Positions 46,349 to 54,858 of a stretch of 64,000 nt of DNA are shown here, piece after piece. Location of the stretch: NCBI RefSeq assembly GCF_036241575.1, contig NZ_CP108455.1:4146001-4210000 (forward strand). The letters run 5' to 3'. The notes under the pieces are model-generated. The model was given only the letters and a program-made list of their open reading frames with translations, was not told where the DNA came from and did no database searches. The stretch comes from Streptomyces sp. NBC_01267 (lineage in GTDB: Bacteria > Actinomycetota > Actinomycetes > Streptomycetales > Streptomycetaceae). A program made the position numbers and the translations under genes. The number at the start of each line of letters is the position of its first letter. Position 1 is the first letter of the stretch.

Positions 46349-46467
46349 GCGCCGAATCCCGCAAGGGAACCGGGGAACCACCAATTGGGGTGAATCGGGC
46401 CGCTTCGTGAGGGGCTGCCCGTAGGAGACCTTCCTGCTCCGAACCCGTCAGCTAACCCGGTAGGCGG
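46349..46467 (+). promoter_or_regulatory. c-di-AMP (ydaO-type) riboswitch
   Basis: The conserved core elements are present in order: GCCGAATCC, GGAACCGGGG, TTGGGGTGAATC, CGAACCCGTCAGCTAACC and GTAGGCG, with the closing stem CGCC (46350-46353) pairing with GGCG (46463-46466). It ends 26 nt before the start of an M23 peptidase gene, overlapping the zone before its ribosome binding site. In Streptomyces this class usually lowers expression of cell-wall hydrolases when c-di-AMP is high. Confidence 0.93.
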
Positions 46468-46492
46468 TAAGGAAGGAAAGGAGTGCGCCTCC

Positions 46493-47563
46493 GTGGCGTC
46501 CAACAACCCTGCCCCCGAAACGCTGTACTTCCCGAATGACGATGCTCTCGGGTTCGGTGGTGACGACGGCGGGACCTTCGACGAATGGAACCCCACCGAG
46601 GATTCCGTCCGGCCGGTCCGCGGCAAGCACCGGGTGGCGAAGCAGCGCAACGGTCTCGCCCGCAGCTCGACGGTTCTCGGCGTCGGCGTGATCGCGGCGG
46701 TCGGCGCGGGCGGCATGGCCAGCGCGCAGAGCAAGCCGCCGGTCTCGATATCCCTCCCCGACCTCCCGCAGTCCGTCAAGGACAAGCTCCCGGAGGCCGA
46801 GTCGCTGCCCGGCGTGGGTGCGCTGATCTCCGACCTCGGCGGCCACTCGTCGGACAACGGCGGCGACTCGTCGGACAACGGCGGTACGGCCACCGTCACC
46901 CACGCGTCGCTCGTCACCGGCAAGGGCGGCGCCGATGCCGGTGAAGCGCTCCGCGCACGCATCCTCCAGCAGGCCGAACAGCAGCAGGGCGCGGCCGAGG
47001 ACGAGGCCAAGGCGGCAGCCGAGAAGGCAGCCGCGGAGAAGGCTGCGGCCGAGGCCGCGAAGAAGCAGGAAGAGGCGGACGCCAAGGAGAAGGCCGCCAA
47101 GAAGAAGGCCGAGGCGGAGGCCAAGGCCAAGGCCGAGAAGGAACGGCTCGCGAAGCTGGCCGCCAGTTACTCGCTCCCCGTCTCCTCGTACACCCTCACC
47201 TCGCGCTTCGGTGACGGCGGCTCGATGTGGTCCTCCGGTCACCACACCGGCCTCGACTTCGCGGCCCCCACCGGCACCCCGATCAAGGCTGTCCACAGCG
47301 GCACGGTCAAGTCGGCGGGCTGGGCCGGGTCGTACGGCTACCGCACGGTCATCACGCTCGACGACGGTACCGAGCTGTGGTTCTGCCACCAGTCCTCGAT
47401 GTCCGTCAGTGCCGGCCAGAAGGTCAGCACCGGCGAGGTCATCGGTCGCGTCGGCGCCACCGGCAATGTCACCGGCCCGCATGTGCACCTCGAGGTCCGC
47501 CCCGGCGGCGGCGACCCGATCGACCCGATGACCTGGCTCGCGAGCAAGGGCCTGCACGCCTGA
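46493..47563 (+). CDS. M23 family peptidoglycan endopeptidase under riboswitch control
   Basis: 356 aa, GTG start behind GGAAGGAAAGGAG. An N-terminal charged region of about 50 residues is followed by one hydrophobic segment (TVLGVGVIAAVGAGGMASAQ) that serves as signal or anchor, a coiled coil of Ala/Glu/Lys repeats (about 150-225), and a LytM domain: SRFGDGG, HHTGLDFAAPTGTPI (HxxxD) and GPHVHLEV (HxH). Zinc residues are complete, so it should be active. It probably cleaves peptidoglycan cross-bridges. The c-di-AMP riboswitch upstream ties it to envelope and osmotic control. A strong terminator follows. Confidence 0.94.
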   Translation: MASNNPAPETLYFPNDDALGFGGDDGGTFDEWNPTEDSVRPVRGKHRVAKQRNGLARSSTVLGVGVIAAVGAGGMASAQSKPPVSISLPDLPQSVKDKLPEAESLPGVGALISDLGGHSSDNGGDSSDNGGTATVTHASLVTGKGGADAGEALRARILQQAEQQQGAAEDEAKAAAEKAAAEKAAAEAAKKQEEADAKEKAAKKKAEAEAKAKAEKERLAKLAASYSLPVSSYTLTSRFGDGGSMWSSGHHTGLDFAAPTGTPIKAVHSGTVKSAGWAGSYGYRTVITLDDGTELWFCHQSSMSVSAGQKVSTGEVIGRVGATGNVTGPHVHLEVRPGGGDPIDPMTWLASKGLHA

Positions 47564-47577
47564 CGGCACCCGCGACC

Positions 47578-47621
47578 CCGGCAGCCCTGGCGATACACCC
47601 CCCCGACGCCAGGGCTGCCGG
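47578..47621 (+). terminator. Terminator of the M23 peptidase gene
   Basis: Perfect 15-bp stem (47578-47592 with 47607-47621), 14-nt loop, 15 nt after the stop. Confidence 0.88.
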
Positions 47622-47706
47622 CTTCGGTGTGCGGGACCCGGGTGCTGTGCACGGGCAGCGCCGTCCCGGCGGAATAGTGCGGCCCCGGCGGGCGGTTGAT
47701 CAACGT

Positions 47707-48651
47707 ATGGCTTCTCTACGTGAACTCGGCTCGTCCGGCATCCAGGTGTTCCCGCTCGCCCTCGGCGGCAATGTCTTCGGCTGGAGCGCCGACGAGGCGC
47801 AGTCCTTCGACGTGCTCGACGCCTATGCGGCGGCGGGCGGCAACTTCGTCGACACCGCGGACGCCTACTCCGCGTGGGTGCCGGGCAACGAGGGCGGCGA
47901 GTCCGAGACCATCATCGGCAACTGGCTGGCCGCGCGCGGGAACCGCTCCGAGGTCGTCGTCGCCACCAAGGTCGGTGCGCACCCGCAGTACAAGGGGCTC
48001 GCCCCCGCGAACATCAAGGCTGCGGCCGAGGAGTCGCTGCGCCGTCTGCGCACCGACCACATCGACCTCTACTACACCCACTTCGACGACCCGGCCGTCC
48101 CGGTCGAGGAGATCATCACCGCCCTCGACCAGCTGGTGAAGGACGGCAAGGTGCGCGCCATCGCCGCCTCCAACATCACGCCCGAGCGTCTCGAAGCCTC
48201 GCTGGCCTTCTCGGAGGCGGAGGGCCTGGCCCGGTACGTCGCCCTCCAGCCGCACTACAACCTGGTCTCCCGCGACACCTACGAGGGCGGGCTCCAGGAC
48301 ACCGCCGCCCGCCACGGCCTGGCCGCCGTGCCGTACTTCGCGCTGGCGTCCGGCTTCCTCACCGGCAAGTACCGGCCCGGTACGGAGGTCGACAGCGTGC
48401 GGGTGGAGAAGGCGGGCCAGCACCTCGGGACCGAGCGGGGGATCAAGGTCCTGGCCGCGCTGGACAAGGTCGCGGCGGCGCACGAGGCCGAGCTCGCGAC
48501 CGTCGCGCTGGCCTGGCTGGCCGCGCGGCCGACCGTCGCCGCGCCGATCGCGTCGGCCCGTACGGTCGAGCAGCTGCCCGCGCTGACCGCGGTGGCCGAA
48601 CTGGAGCTCACCGAGGCCGAGTTGGCGGAGCTGACGGCGGCCTCCGCCTGA
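47707..48651 (+). CDS. Aldo/keto reductase
   Basis: 314 aa, ATG. TIM-barrel oxidoreductase using NADPH. The catalytic tetrad is visible: Asp in NFVDTADAYS, Tyr five residues on, Lys in VVVATKVG and His in DLYYTHFDDP. The pattern SIGALQ-like is replaced by RYVALQPHYNLVSRD, a common AKR subfamily. Substrate not predictable. Its end faces the PrsW-like gene. Confidence 0.93.
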   Translation: MASLRELGSSGIQVFPLALGGNVFGWSADEAQSFDVLDAYAAAGGNFVDTADAYSAWVPGNEGGESETIIGNWLAARGNRSEVVVATKVGAHPQYKGLAPANIKAAAEESLRRLRTDHIDLYYTHFDDPAVPVEEIITALDQLVKDGKVRAIAASNITPERLEASLAFSEAEGLARYVALQPHYNLVSRDTYEGGLQDTAARHGLAAVPYFALASGFLTGKYRPGTEVDSVRVEKAGQHLGTERGIKVLAALDKVAAAHEAELATVALAWLAARPTVAAPIASARTVEQLPALTAVAELELTEAELAELTAASA

Positions 48652-48700
48652 CTCCGGTAGTCGGCTGAGCCCGTCGGCTGCAGCCGGTCGGTGCTGCCGG

Positions 48701-50413
48701 TCAGCGCTGGTACGGGTGGTGGCTGCCGTAGTACGGATACGGCGGCGCCACCCGTACCCGGCCCGTCGCCCGCGCCGCGTACAGCAGCGCGGGCCCGGCT
48801 ATCTCCTTGCGCTGCCAGAGGTGGTGCAGCAGCTCCTGCTCGCGTGCCTCGAAGTCCGGGCCCACCGCCCCGCGCCGGGCCCGGTGCCGCAGAAAGGCCA
48901 GGGTGGTCGCGAACGCCTCGTACTCGGACACGGCCCGGGACGCGGCCCTGGCCCGCGCCTTCGCAACGGCGGACGGCTGCGGTCGTACGTACGGGTAGTA
49001 GGGGCTCGGGGGCGATGGAGGGTGCGCGGGGTCCGCGTACGGCACCAGGCTCGGGTGGGGCGCCGGGTTCGCGTACGGCACGGGGTCCGCGTAGGGCGCC
49101 GGGCTCGGAGTGGCGTACGGGGTCGGCTGCGCGTACGGGGCCGGTTGAACGTACGAAGACGGCTGGGCGTACGGGTTCGGCTGGCCGTAGGGACTTGCTT
49201 GGCCGTACGGATTCGGCTGGGCGTTGAGGTGCTGGCCCCGGGGGTCGGTACCCGCCGCGCCCGTTCGTGCCGCGAAGCCGCGCGCCATCGCGCGCGCCCG
49301 CATCGACGAGAGCGCGAGGGGTTCCTCCGGCGCCAGCCAGCCCGCCGCGGCGTACGCGGGCAGCTCCGTCGATATCGTGCGCAGCTCCCGCTGCCGGGTC
49401 CAGATCGCCAGCCAGGTGACCACCCCGAAGACCGGCACCATGAACACGCCGTAGACCAGGTAGAAGCCGTAGGTGCCGAAGACCGACGAGCTGTTCCACA
49501 GGGCGTGCATTCCCATGGCGCAGACCAGGCCGAGCAGCGGCGGTGCGTATCTGCGCAGCCGTCTGCGCCCGGTGGCGAGCGCCGAGAGCCCGAAGCCGAT
49601 GCCGGTCAGTACCGTGAACAGCGGGTGTGCGAAGGGCGCCACGACGACCCGGACGAAGAACGTCGCCGCGGTCACCGAGGGCACACCGGAGAAGCCCATG
49701 GACTTGTCCTCGCCGAAGGCGCTGCCCAGATAGAGGATGTTCTCGGTGAAGGCGAAGCCGGTCGCGGTGAAGCCCGCGAAGACCACACCGTCGACGAGTC
49801 CGGTGAAGTGCCGTCTTCGGAAGAGGAAGATCAGCAGAACCGCCGCTGCCTTCGCGCTCTCCTCGACGACCGGCGCCACCACGGTCGCTCCGAGGGTGTC
49901 CGCGCTGCTGGGGTCGGCGGTGGCGGTCGCGATCCAGTGGGTCGCGAAGGAGTTCGCGATGATCGCGACGAGCGCGGCGGCGCACGCCCCCCAGGCGAAC
50001 GCGAAGAGCAGATTGCTCCAGGGGCCCGGATCGACCCGGTCCAGCCAGCGGAAGGCGGCCATCAGCAGCGGCACCGGCAGCACGGCCAGGCCGAGGCCGA
50101 CCAGAAAGCCTTCGGTGCCGGTCTGTTCGCGTACCAGCGAGAGGATCAACAGGCCGCAGAGGGCGAGGAGCACGATCACCGCGGAGGCACGCAGCGCCTT
50201 GCTGCGCCAGAAGTCCTTGCGCGGCTTGTAACGCCAGTGCGCACGCGGCGGCACGGCATCGAAGCGCGGCTGCTCCTCGTAGGCCGGAACCACCGGATGG
50301 ATCGCCCCGGGCGGCGAGCTCGACTCGTACACCCCATTGACCCTAACGAGCGGCACTGACAACTGCGATGCCGCAGGGGATATCCGTTCTGCCTCACCCG
50401 CACCGGTGTTCAT
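48701..50413 (-). CDS. PrsW-family intramembrane metalloprotease with Pro/Tyr-rich tail
   Basis: 570 aa from the ATG at 50413. Eight or so transmembrane helices. Key motifs: VVEESAK (EExxK), TGFAFTEN (FxxxEN), VAPFAHPLFT and MHALWNSS, which contain the glutamates and histidines needed by PrsW proteases. PrsW-type enzymes cleave anti-sigma factors at the membrane. After residue 390, about 110 residues carry repeats such as YGQPNPYAQ and PTPYATPSPAPY, then a helical C-terminus. No anti-sigma gene is adjacent. Confidence 0.9.
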   Translation of the reverse strand: MNTGAGEAERISPAASQLSVPLVRVNGVYESSSPPGAIHPVVPAYEEQPRFDAVPPRAHWRYKPRKDFWRSKALRASAVIVLLALCGLLILSLVREQTGTEGFLVGLGLAVLPVPLLMAAFRWLDRVDPGPWSNLLFAFAWGACAAALVAIIANSFATHWIATATADPSSADTLGATVVAPVVEESAKAAAVLLIFLFRRRHFTGLVDGVVFAGFTATGFAFTENILYLGSAFGEDKSMGFSGVPSVTAATFFVRVVVAPFAHPLFTVLTGIGFGLSALATGRRRLRRYAPPLLGLVCAMGMHALWNSSSVFGTYGFYLVYGVFMVPVFGVVTWLAIWTRQRELRTISTELPAYAAAGWLAPEEPLALSSMRARAMARGFAARTGAAGTDPRGQHLNAQPNPYGQASPYGQPNPYAQPSSYVQPAPYAQPTPYATPSPAPYADPVPYANPAPHPSLVPYADPAHPPSPPSPYYPYVRPQPSAVAKARARAASRAVSEYEAFATTLAFLRHRARRGAVGPDFEAREQELLHHLWQRKEIAGPALLYAARATGRVRVAPPYPYYGSHHPYQR

Positions 50414-50480
50414 CCGCACCGGTTCATCCGCGACGGTTCACCGCACCTGCTCGTCCGCGACGGTGTTCGTCCGCGACGGC

Positions 50481-51293
50481 TCAACTCTTCCGGGCGCCGC
50501 GGCGGAACAGCAGGTCGTGCACGACATGGCCCTTTTCGAGCCCCTGCCCCTCGAACCGGGTCAGCGGCCGGAAAGCGGGCCTCGGCGCATAGCCGCCGTC
50601 CGCCTCGGTGTTCTCGAACGCGGGGTGCGCGGTGAGCACGTCCAGCATCTGCTCGGCATACGGCTCCCAGTCGGTCGCACAGTGCAGTACGGCGCCGGGA
50701 GCGAGCCGGGTAGCGGCCAGGTCAAGGAACTCGGGCTGGATCAGCCGCCGTTTGTGGTGGCGGCTCTTGGGCCACGGGTCGGGGAAGTACACCCGCAGTC
50801 CGGCGAGCGCGTCGGGCTCCAGCATCTCGCGGAGCAGGATGATCGCGTCGCCGTTGGCCACCCGGATGTTGGACAGGCCGTCCCGTTCCGCGAGACGGAG
50901 CAGATTGCCCTGACCAGGGGTGTGCACATCGGTGGCGAGGATTCCGGTGGCCGGGTCGGCGGCGGCCATCTGCGCGGTCGCCTCACCCATCCCGAAGCCG
51001 ATCTCCAGTACGACGGGAAGTCCGTCGAACATCGCACCGAGGTCGAGGATCTCCCGGCCGTCGATGTCCAGGCCCCACTTCGGCCACAACCGTTGCAGGG
51101 CATCGCCCTGTCCGGTCGTGACCCGGCTGCGGCGGGGCTGGAAGCTACGGATCCGGCGCTCGTGGTGCGAGCCCGCCGGGTCGGCGGCGGGTCCGCCCGG
51201 GAAGCGCGGCTCACCCTTGGCGCGGCGGGGCGCTGAGGGCTCTGCGGCGGGTGCCGGGGAGGACTCGGGGCTGGGGTTCAGGAGATCGGACAC
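50481..51293 (-). CDS. trmB: tRNA (guanine-N7-)-methyltransferase
   Basis: 270 aa, GTG start. SAM-binding VLEIGFGMGEATAQMA, the second site (TDVHTPGQGNLLRL), and the signature YFPDPWPKSRHHKRRLIQ that places the catalytic Asp. It forms m7G46 in tRNA. About 50 low-complexity residues precede the core, as in other Streptomyces copies. Confidence 0.96.
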   Translation of the reverse strand: MSDLLNPSPESSPAPAAEPSAPRRAKGEPRFPGGPAADPAGSHHERRIRSFQPRRSRVTTGQGDALQRLWPKWGLDIDGREILDLGAMFDGLPVVLEIGFGMGEATAQMAAADPATGILATDVHTPGQGNLLRLAERDGLSNIRVANGDAIILLREMLEPDALAGLRVYFPDPWPKSRHHKRRLIQPEFLDLAATRLAPGAVLHCATDWEPYAEQMLDVLTAHPAFENTEADGGYAPRPAFRPLTRFEGQGLEKGHVVHDLLFRRGARKS

Positions 51294-51493
51294 AGTGCTT
51301 TCAAGTCTACGATCCCCGGCGACCGGTCGGTCCGGTCCCGCTACGGTCCTGGTCCGGCCCGTCCCGGCAGCGCCGCGTCGGGCCCGGACCGGCCCCGCTC
51401 AGGTCCCGTTGCGGCAGCGCCGCGTCAGGCCCCCGACCGGGGCGCACCGCCCCCGTCAGGCCTGCCCGCCCCCTCCGTCAGGCCCGGCCGTCG

Positions 51494-52783
51494 TCAGGCC
51501 CGGACCCCCACCGAGGCCAGCGCCCGCCGGGCGACCTCGCGGCCGATCGGCAGTGCGGCCGTCGCGGCCGGTGACGGCGCGTTCAGCACATGGACCGTGC
51601 GCGGCGACTCCCGGATCAGGAAGTCGTCGACCAGCGTGCCGTCCCTGAGCACCGCCTGTGCCCGCACCCCGGCGGGCGCCCGGCGCAGATCCCGCTCCTC
51701 GACGGACGGCAGCAGCCGCCGCACCGCCTCGGTGAACGCCCGCTTCGACAGCGAGCGGTGCAGCTCGCCCGCCCCGTACCGCCAGTGCCGCCGGGCTATC
51801 CGCCAGGAGCCGGGCCAGGCGAGCGTGGTGCCCAGCTCGCCGGGGCGCACGGTCCCCCAGCCGTACCCCTCGCGGGCCAGCGCCGGTACCGCGTTCGGAC
51901 CGACGTGCACACCGCCGTCGACTCCCCGCGTCAGATGGACGCCGAGGAAAGGGAAGGCGGGGTCGGGCACCGGGTAGACCAGACCGCGCACCAGACCGGG
52001 GCGGGCCAGCGTGTAGTACTCCCCGCGGAAGGGCACGATCCGCATGCCCGGGTCGTCGCCCGCGAGCCGGGCGATCCGGTCGCAGTGCAGCCCCGCGCAG
52101 TTCACCAGGGCCCGGGCCCGGACGACCGAACCGTCCGCCGTGGCGACCGCGACGCCTTCCGGGCGCCGGGAGATCCGCACCACCTCGGCGCCGCAGCGGA
52201 TGTCCGCGCCGGACAGCTCCGCGAGCCGGGCGGCCACCGCCCCGTAGTCCGCGATCCCCGTGGTGGCGACCCGGATCGCGGCCAGGCCCCGGACCTCGGG
52301 TTCGTACTCGGCGATCTGTGCGGGACCCAGCTCCCGCACCGGAATGCCGTTCTCCCTGCCGCGCTGGGCCAGGGCGTGCAACCGGGGCAGCTCTTCCCGC
52401 CCGGTGGCGACGATCAGTTTGCCGGTCACCTCGTGGGGCAGGGACTGCTCCGCGCAGAACTCCGTCATCTCGGCCGCGCCGCGCACCGCGAACCGGGCCT
52501 TCAGTGAGCCCGGTCGGTAGTAGATCCCGCTATGGATCACGCCGCTGTTCCGGCCGGTCTGGTGGCGGGCGGTGCGCTGCTCCTTCTCCAGGACCACCAC
52601 CCGGGTGCCCGGCGCGGACCGGGTCAGCGCATAGGCCGTCGACAGGCCCACGATCCCGCCCCCGACGACGAGCACATCGCAGTCGAAGCCGCCGCTGTAC
52701 GCACCGCTGCCGCCGCGGCCGGACCCCGTCCCGCGGTCGTATCCGCCGCTGCCGCCGCGGCCGTGGCTGTTCGCGAAAGACAT
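51494..52783 (-). CDS. lhgO: L-2-hydroxyglutarate oxidase-like FAD enzyme
   Basis: 429 aa from ATG 52783, preceded by GGAGGAGGTGCG. FAD-dependent DAO family: VLVVGGGIVGLSTAYALT dinucleotide fold, then the LhgO motif RHQTGRNSGVIHSGIYYRPG, VNCAGLHCDRIARLAG and PFRGEYY. It should oxidise L-2-hydroxyglutarate to 2-oxoglutarate with electrons to the quinone pool. Residues 2-32 are a Gly/Ser/Arg low-complexity leader (GRGGSGGYDRGTGSGRGG) not usual in the family. Confidence 0.92.
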   Translation of the reverse strand: MSFANSHGRGGSGGYDRGTGSGRGGSGAYSGGFDCDVLVVGGGIVGLSTAYALTRSAPGTRVVVLEKEQRTARHQTGRNSGVIHSGIYYRPGSLKARFAVRGAAEMTEFCAEQSLPHEVTGKLIVATGREELPRLHALAQRGRENGIPVRELGPAQIAEYEPEVRGLAAIRVATTGIADYGAVAARLAELSGADIRCGAEVVRISRRPEGVAVATADGSVVRARALVNCAGLHCDRIARLAGDDPGMRIVPFRGEYYTLARPGLVRGLVYPVPDPAFPFLGVHLTRGVDGGVHVGPNAVPALAREGYGWGTVRPGELGTTLAWPGSWRIARRHWRYGAGELHRSLSKRAFTEAVRRLLPSVEERDLRRAPAGVRAQAVLRDGTLVDDFLIRESPRTVHVLNAPSPAATAALPIGREVARRALASVGVRA

Positions 52784-52865
52784 CGCACCTCCTCCCACCC
52801 CGATAGTGCACTGGCCCACTGACAATGCCCGCAAACCAAGGGGGAGGCCCCTTCTGCTTCTCCAG

Positions 52866-54287
52866 CTACGCGGGCGCCACCAGAAGCGGCCGGGCCCGCT
52901 CCCGTAACTCCACGACTCTCGGCTCGTCGCCGTACGGCTCCAGCCGGTGCAGCAGATCCCGTACGTACTCCGTGGTGCGCGCCGAGGAGATCCGCCCGGC
53001 CACCTCCACCGCCCGGGTGCCCGCGGCGCACGCCGCGTCGAGGTTGCCCGACTCCAGCTCCGCCACCGCGCTGACCACCAGGCGCAGCCCGTGCGAGCGC
53101 ACGAACTCCTCCGTCGGCTTCGACAGGGCCTGTTCGGTGAAGCGCCGCACCTGACGCGGGGCCTTCAGGTCGTGGTAGCACTCGGCGGCATCCGCCGCGA
53201 ACCGGTCGTACGAGTAGAAACCCAGCCAGGACGGATCCGCGTCGCCGTCACGTGAGCGTTCGAGCCAGCCCTCCGCCGCCCGCAGGGCCGCGCCGGCCGC
53301 CGAGGAGTCACCGGCGCGCGCGTGCGCCCGTGCTTCCACAAGTCTGAAGAAGCTCATCGTGCGGGCCGTCGCGAGGCCGCGGTTGCGCTCCACGGCCGCC
53401 TGCGCGAGATCCACCCCCTCGTCGCCGAAGCCGCGGTAGACCGCCTGCAAGGACATCGAGGCGAGGACATATCCCCCCAGGGGGACGTCCGCGGCGGCGC
53501 GGGCGAGCCGCAGCGCCTGGATGTAGTAGCGCTGCGCCGCCTCCTGCTGGCCCGTGTCGAACGCCATCCACCCGGCGAGACGGGTCAGTTCGGCGGTCGC
53601 CCCGAAGAGCCCGCGGCCGACCTCGTCGCTGTACGAACCGAGCAGCAGCGGGGCGGCGTCCACCCGCAGACACTCCGGCACCATCGATGAACGCCAGTCC
53701 CCGCCGCCGTACTTGGAGTCCCAGCGCCGGGCGTCCTCGGCCGCTTCCCGTAACTTCGTCACATCGCTGTGGCCCACGCGCAGGGCCGTCGGGTCCGCCA
53801 GTTCCTCCGTGCCGCGCTCCACCGAGGAATCGGCGGGTGTTATCAGCCACCGTGACGCAGGTGTCGCATATGCCGTGACCGCGAACGATCCGGCGAGCGA
53901 CTGCCAGATCCCGCCACTTCCGGCGCGCCGGCCGGCCAGGTCGAGACGGTAGAGATCGGTCGCCGACACCACCGCCGCGTTCACGTCCCGGTGGAAGGCG
54001 AGCCCGACCTCGGGGGCCGGATCCGCGTCCGCGAGACCGATTTCGTGCAGCGGGACGGGCCGGCCCAGCTTGGCGCCGATCGCCGCCGCGATCAGATGGG
54101 GCGCGGCGCCCTGGGGCACCATGCCCTTGGAGACCCACCTGGCCACGGAGGTTTTGTCGTAGCGAAGTGTCAGGCCGCGCTGGGCGCCGAGGTCGTTGAC
54201 CCGTCGCGCCAGTCCGGCATTGCTGATTCCCGCTAAGGCGAGAACGGTGCCGAGTTTGTCGTTCGGCCCGCGTAGCTCCCTGGACAT
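52866..54287 (-). CDS. NsdA-like sporulation-associated TPR regulator
   Basis: 473 aa from ATG 54287 with GAGGGG 8 nt upstream. The N-terminal 80 residues resemble a XRE-like helix-turn-helix ([20 protein letters not shown] ... [20 protein letters not shown]); the remainder is helical repeats of TPR type (for example [20 protein letters not shown]). This matches the NsdA-like family, members of which repress development and antibiotic synthesis in Streptomyces. From memory the syntenic S. coelicolor gene is labelled sporulation-associated. DNA binding is not shown for most members. Confidence 0.85.
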   Translation of the reverse strand: MSRELRGPNDKLGTVLALAGISNAGLARRVNDLGAQRGLTLRYDKTSVARWVSKGMVPQGAAPHLIAAAIGAKLGRPVPLHEIGLADADPAPEVGLAFHRDVNAAVVSATDLYRLDLAGRRAGSGGIWQSLAGSFAVTAYATPASRWLITPADSSVERGTEELADPTALRVGHSDVTKLREAAEDARRWDSKYGGGDWRSSMVPECLRVDAAPLLLGSYSDEVGRGLFGATAELTRLAGWMAFDTGQQEAAQRYYIQALRLARAAADVPLGGYVLASMSLQAVYRGFGDEGVDLAQAAVERNRGLATARTMSFFRLVEARAHARAGDSSAAGAALRAAEGWLERSRDGDADPSWLGFYSYDRFAADAAECYHDLKAPRQVRRFTEQALSKPTEEFVRSHGLRLVVSAVAELESGNLDAACAAGTRAVEVAGRISSARTTEYVRDLLHRLEPYGDEPRVVELRERARPLLVAPA

Positions 54288-54858
54288 GCGCCACCCCTCG
54301 ACACACAGACGGCCGCCACGTCGCGGCAACCTCTCCTGTCCGGGATGCCGTGCGGGGCGTTCGTAAACCCAGCGTAGTTCGCCGCATCCCTACCGTTAAG
54401 GGGTGATGTTCCGGATGGCGGGATTGTTTGCCCGTGCCGAGCGCCCGGAGCCGCCACTCGTGCTCCTGGCGTGTGGCCGTGCGCCCGGCCGTGCGCTCTG
54501 GCCCGGCCCTCCCCCGAGGTCTTCCATGTGGAGTGCGTGGGTCGGCCTGCTGCCAGAATCCAGCGGGCTGGGGGACACCGCCGCCTCAATCCCCGCGGGC
54601 GGCGGGCCGGTCCGGGAGGCGTACCGCGTCTCCCGGACCGCAGTGCCGGGTCGGTTCGCCCGTCTTCCCGGGCCACCGTTGCCCGTTCGCCAGAATGGCC
54701 GAATGTCGCCCCTCGTGGCGCATGGTCACATGGCTTTTGCCGGGGGCGCATTCGCTTTTGGGTGCGCGCTTCCGTACTCCCTCCTGTACGCCGTTGTCAT
54801 GGCAGCATGGACCTGAACGTCCCGGACGTTCAGTTGTCCACAGCCTGTGGAGGCGGCG
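54288..54858. other. Long gap with no convincing gene
   Basis: 571 bp. An open frame at 54403-54816 (137 aa) has weak codon-position bias, no ribosome binding site and no recognisable domain; I leave it uncalled. AT-richer DNA at 54360-54435 is consistent with a promoter for the divergent TPR gene. The dyad at 54814-54832 precedes the next gene. Confidence 0.5.
54814..54832. promoter_or_regulatory. Palindrome upstream of the asparagine-synthetase-like gene
   Basis: TGAACGTCC-C-GGACGTTCA: 9-bp arms about a single base, 26 nt before the start at 54859. Position and symmetry suggest an operator. Confidence 0.5.

Noticed and set aside
54403..54816. 137-aa reading frame in the gap before the asparagine-synthetase-like gene
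   Set aside because: No ribosome binding site, poor codon-position bias, no domain.
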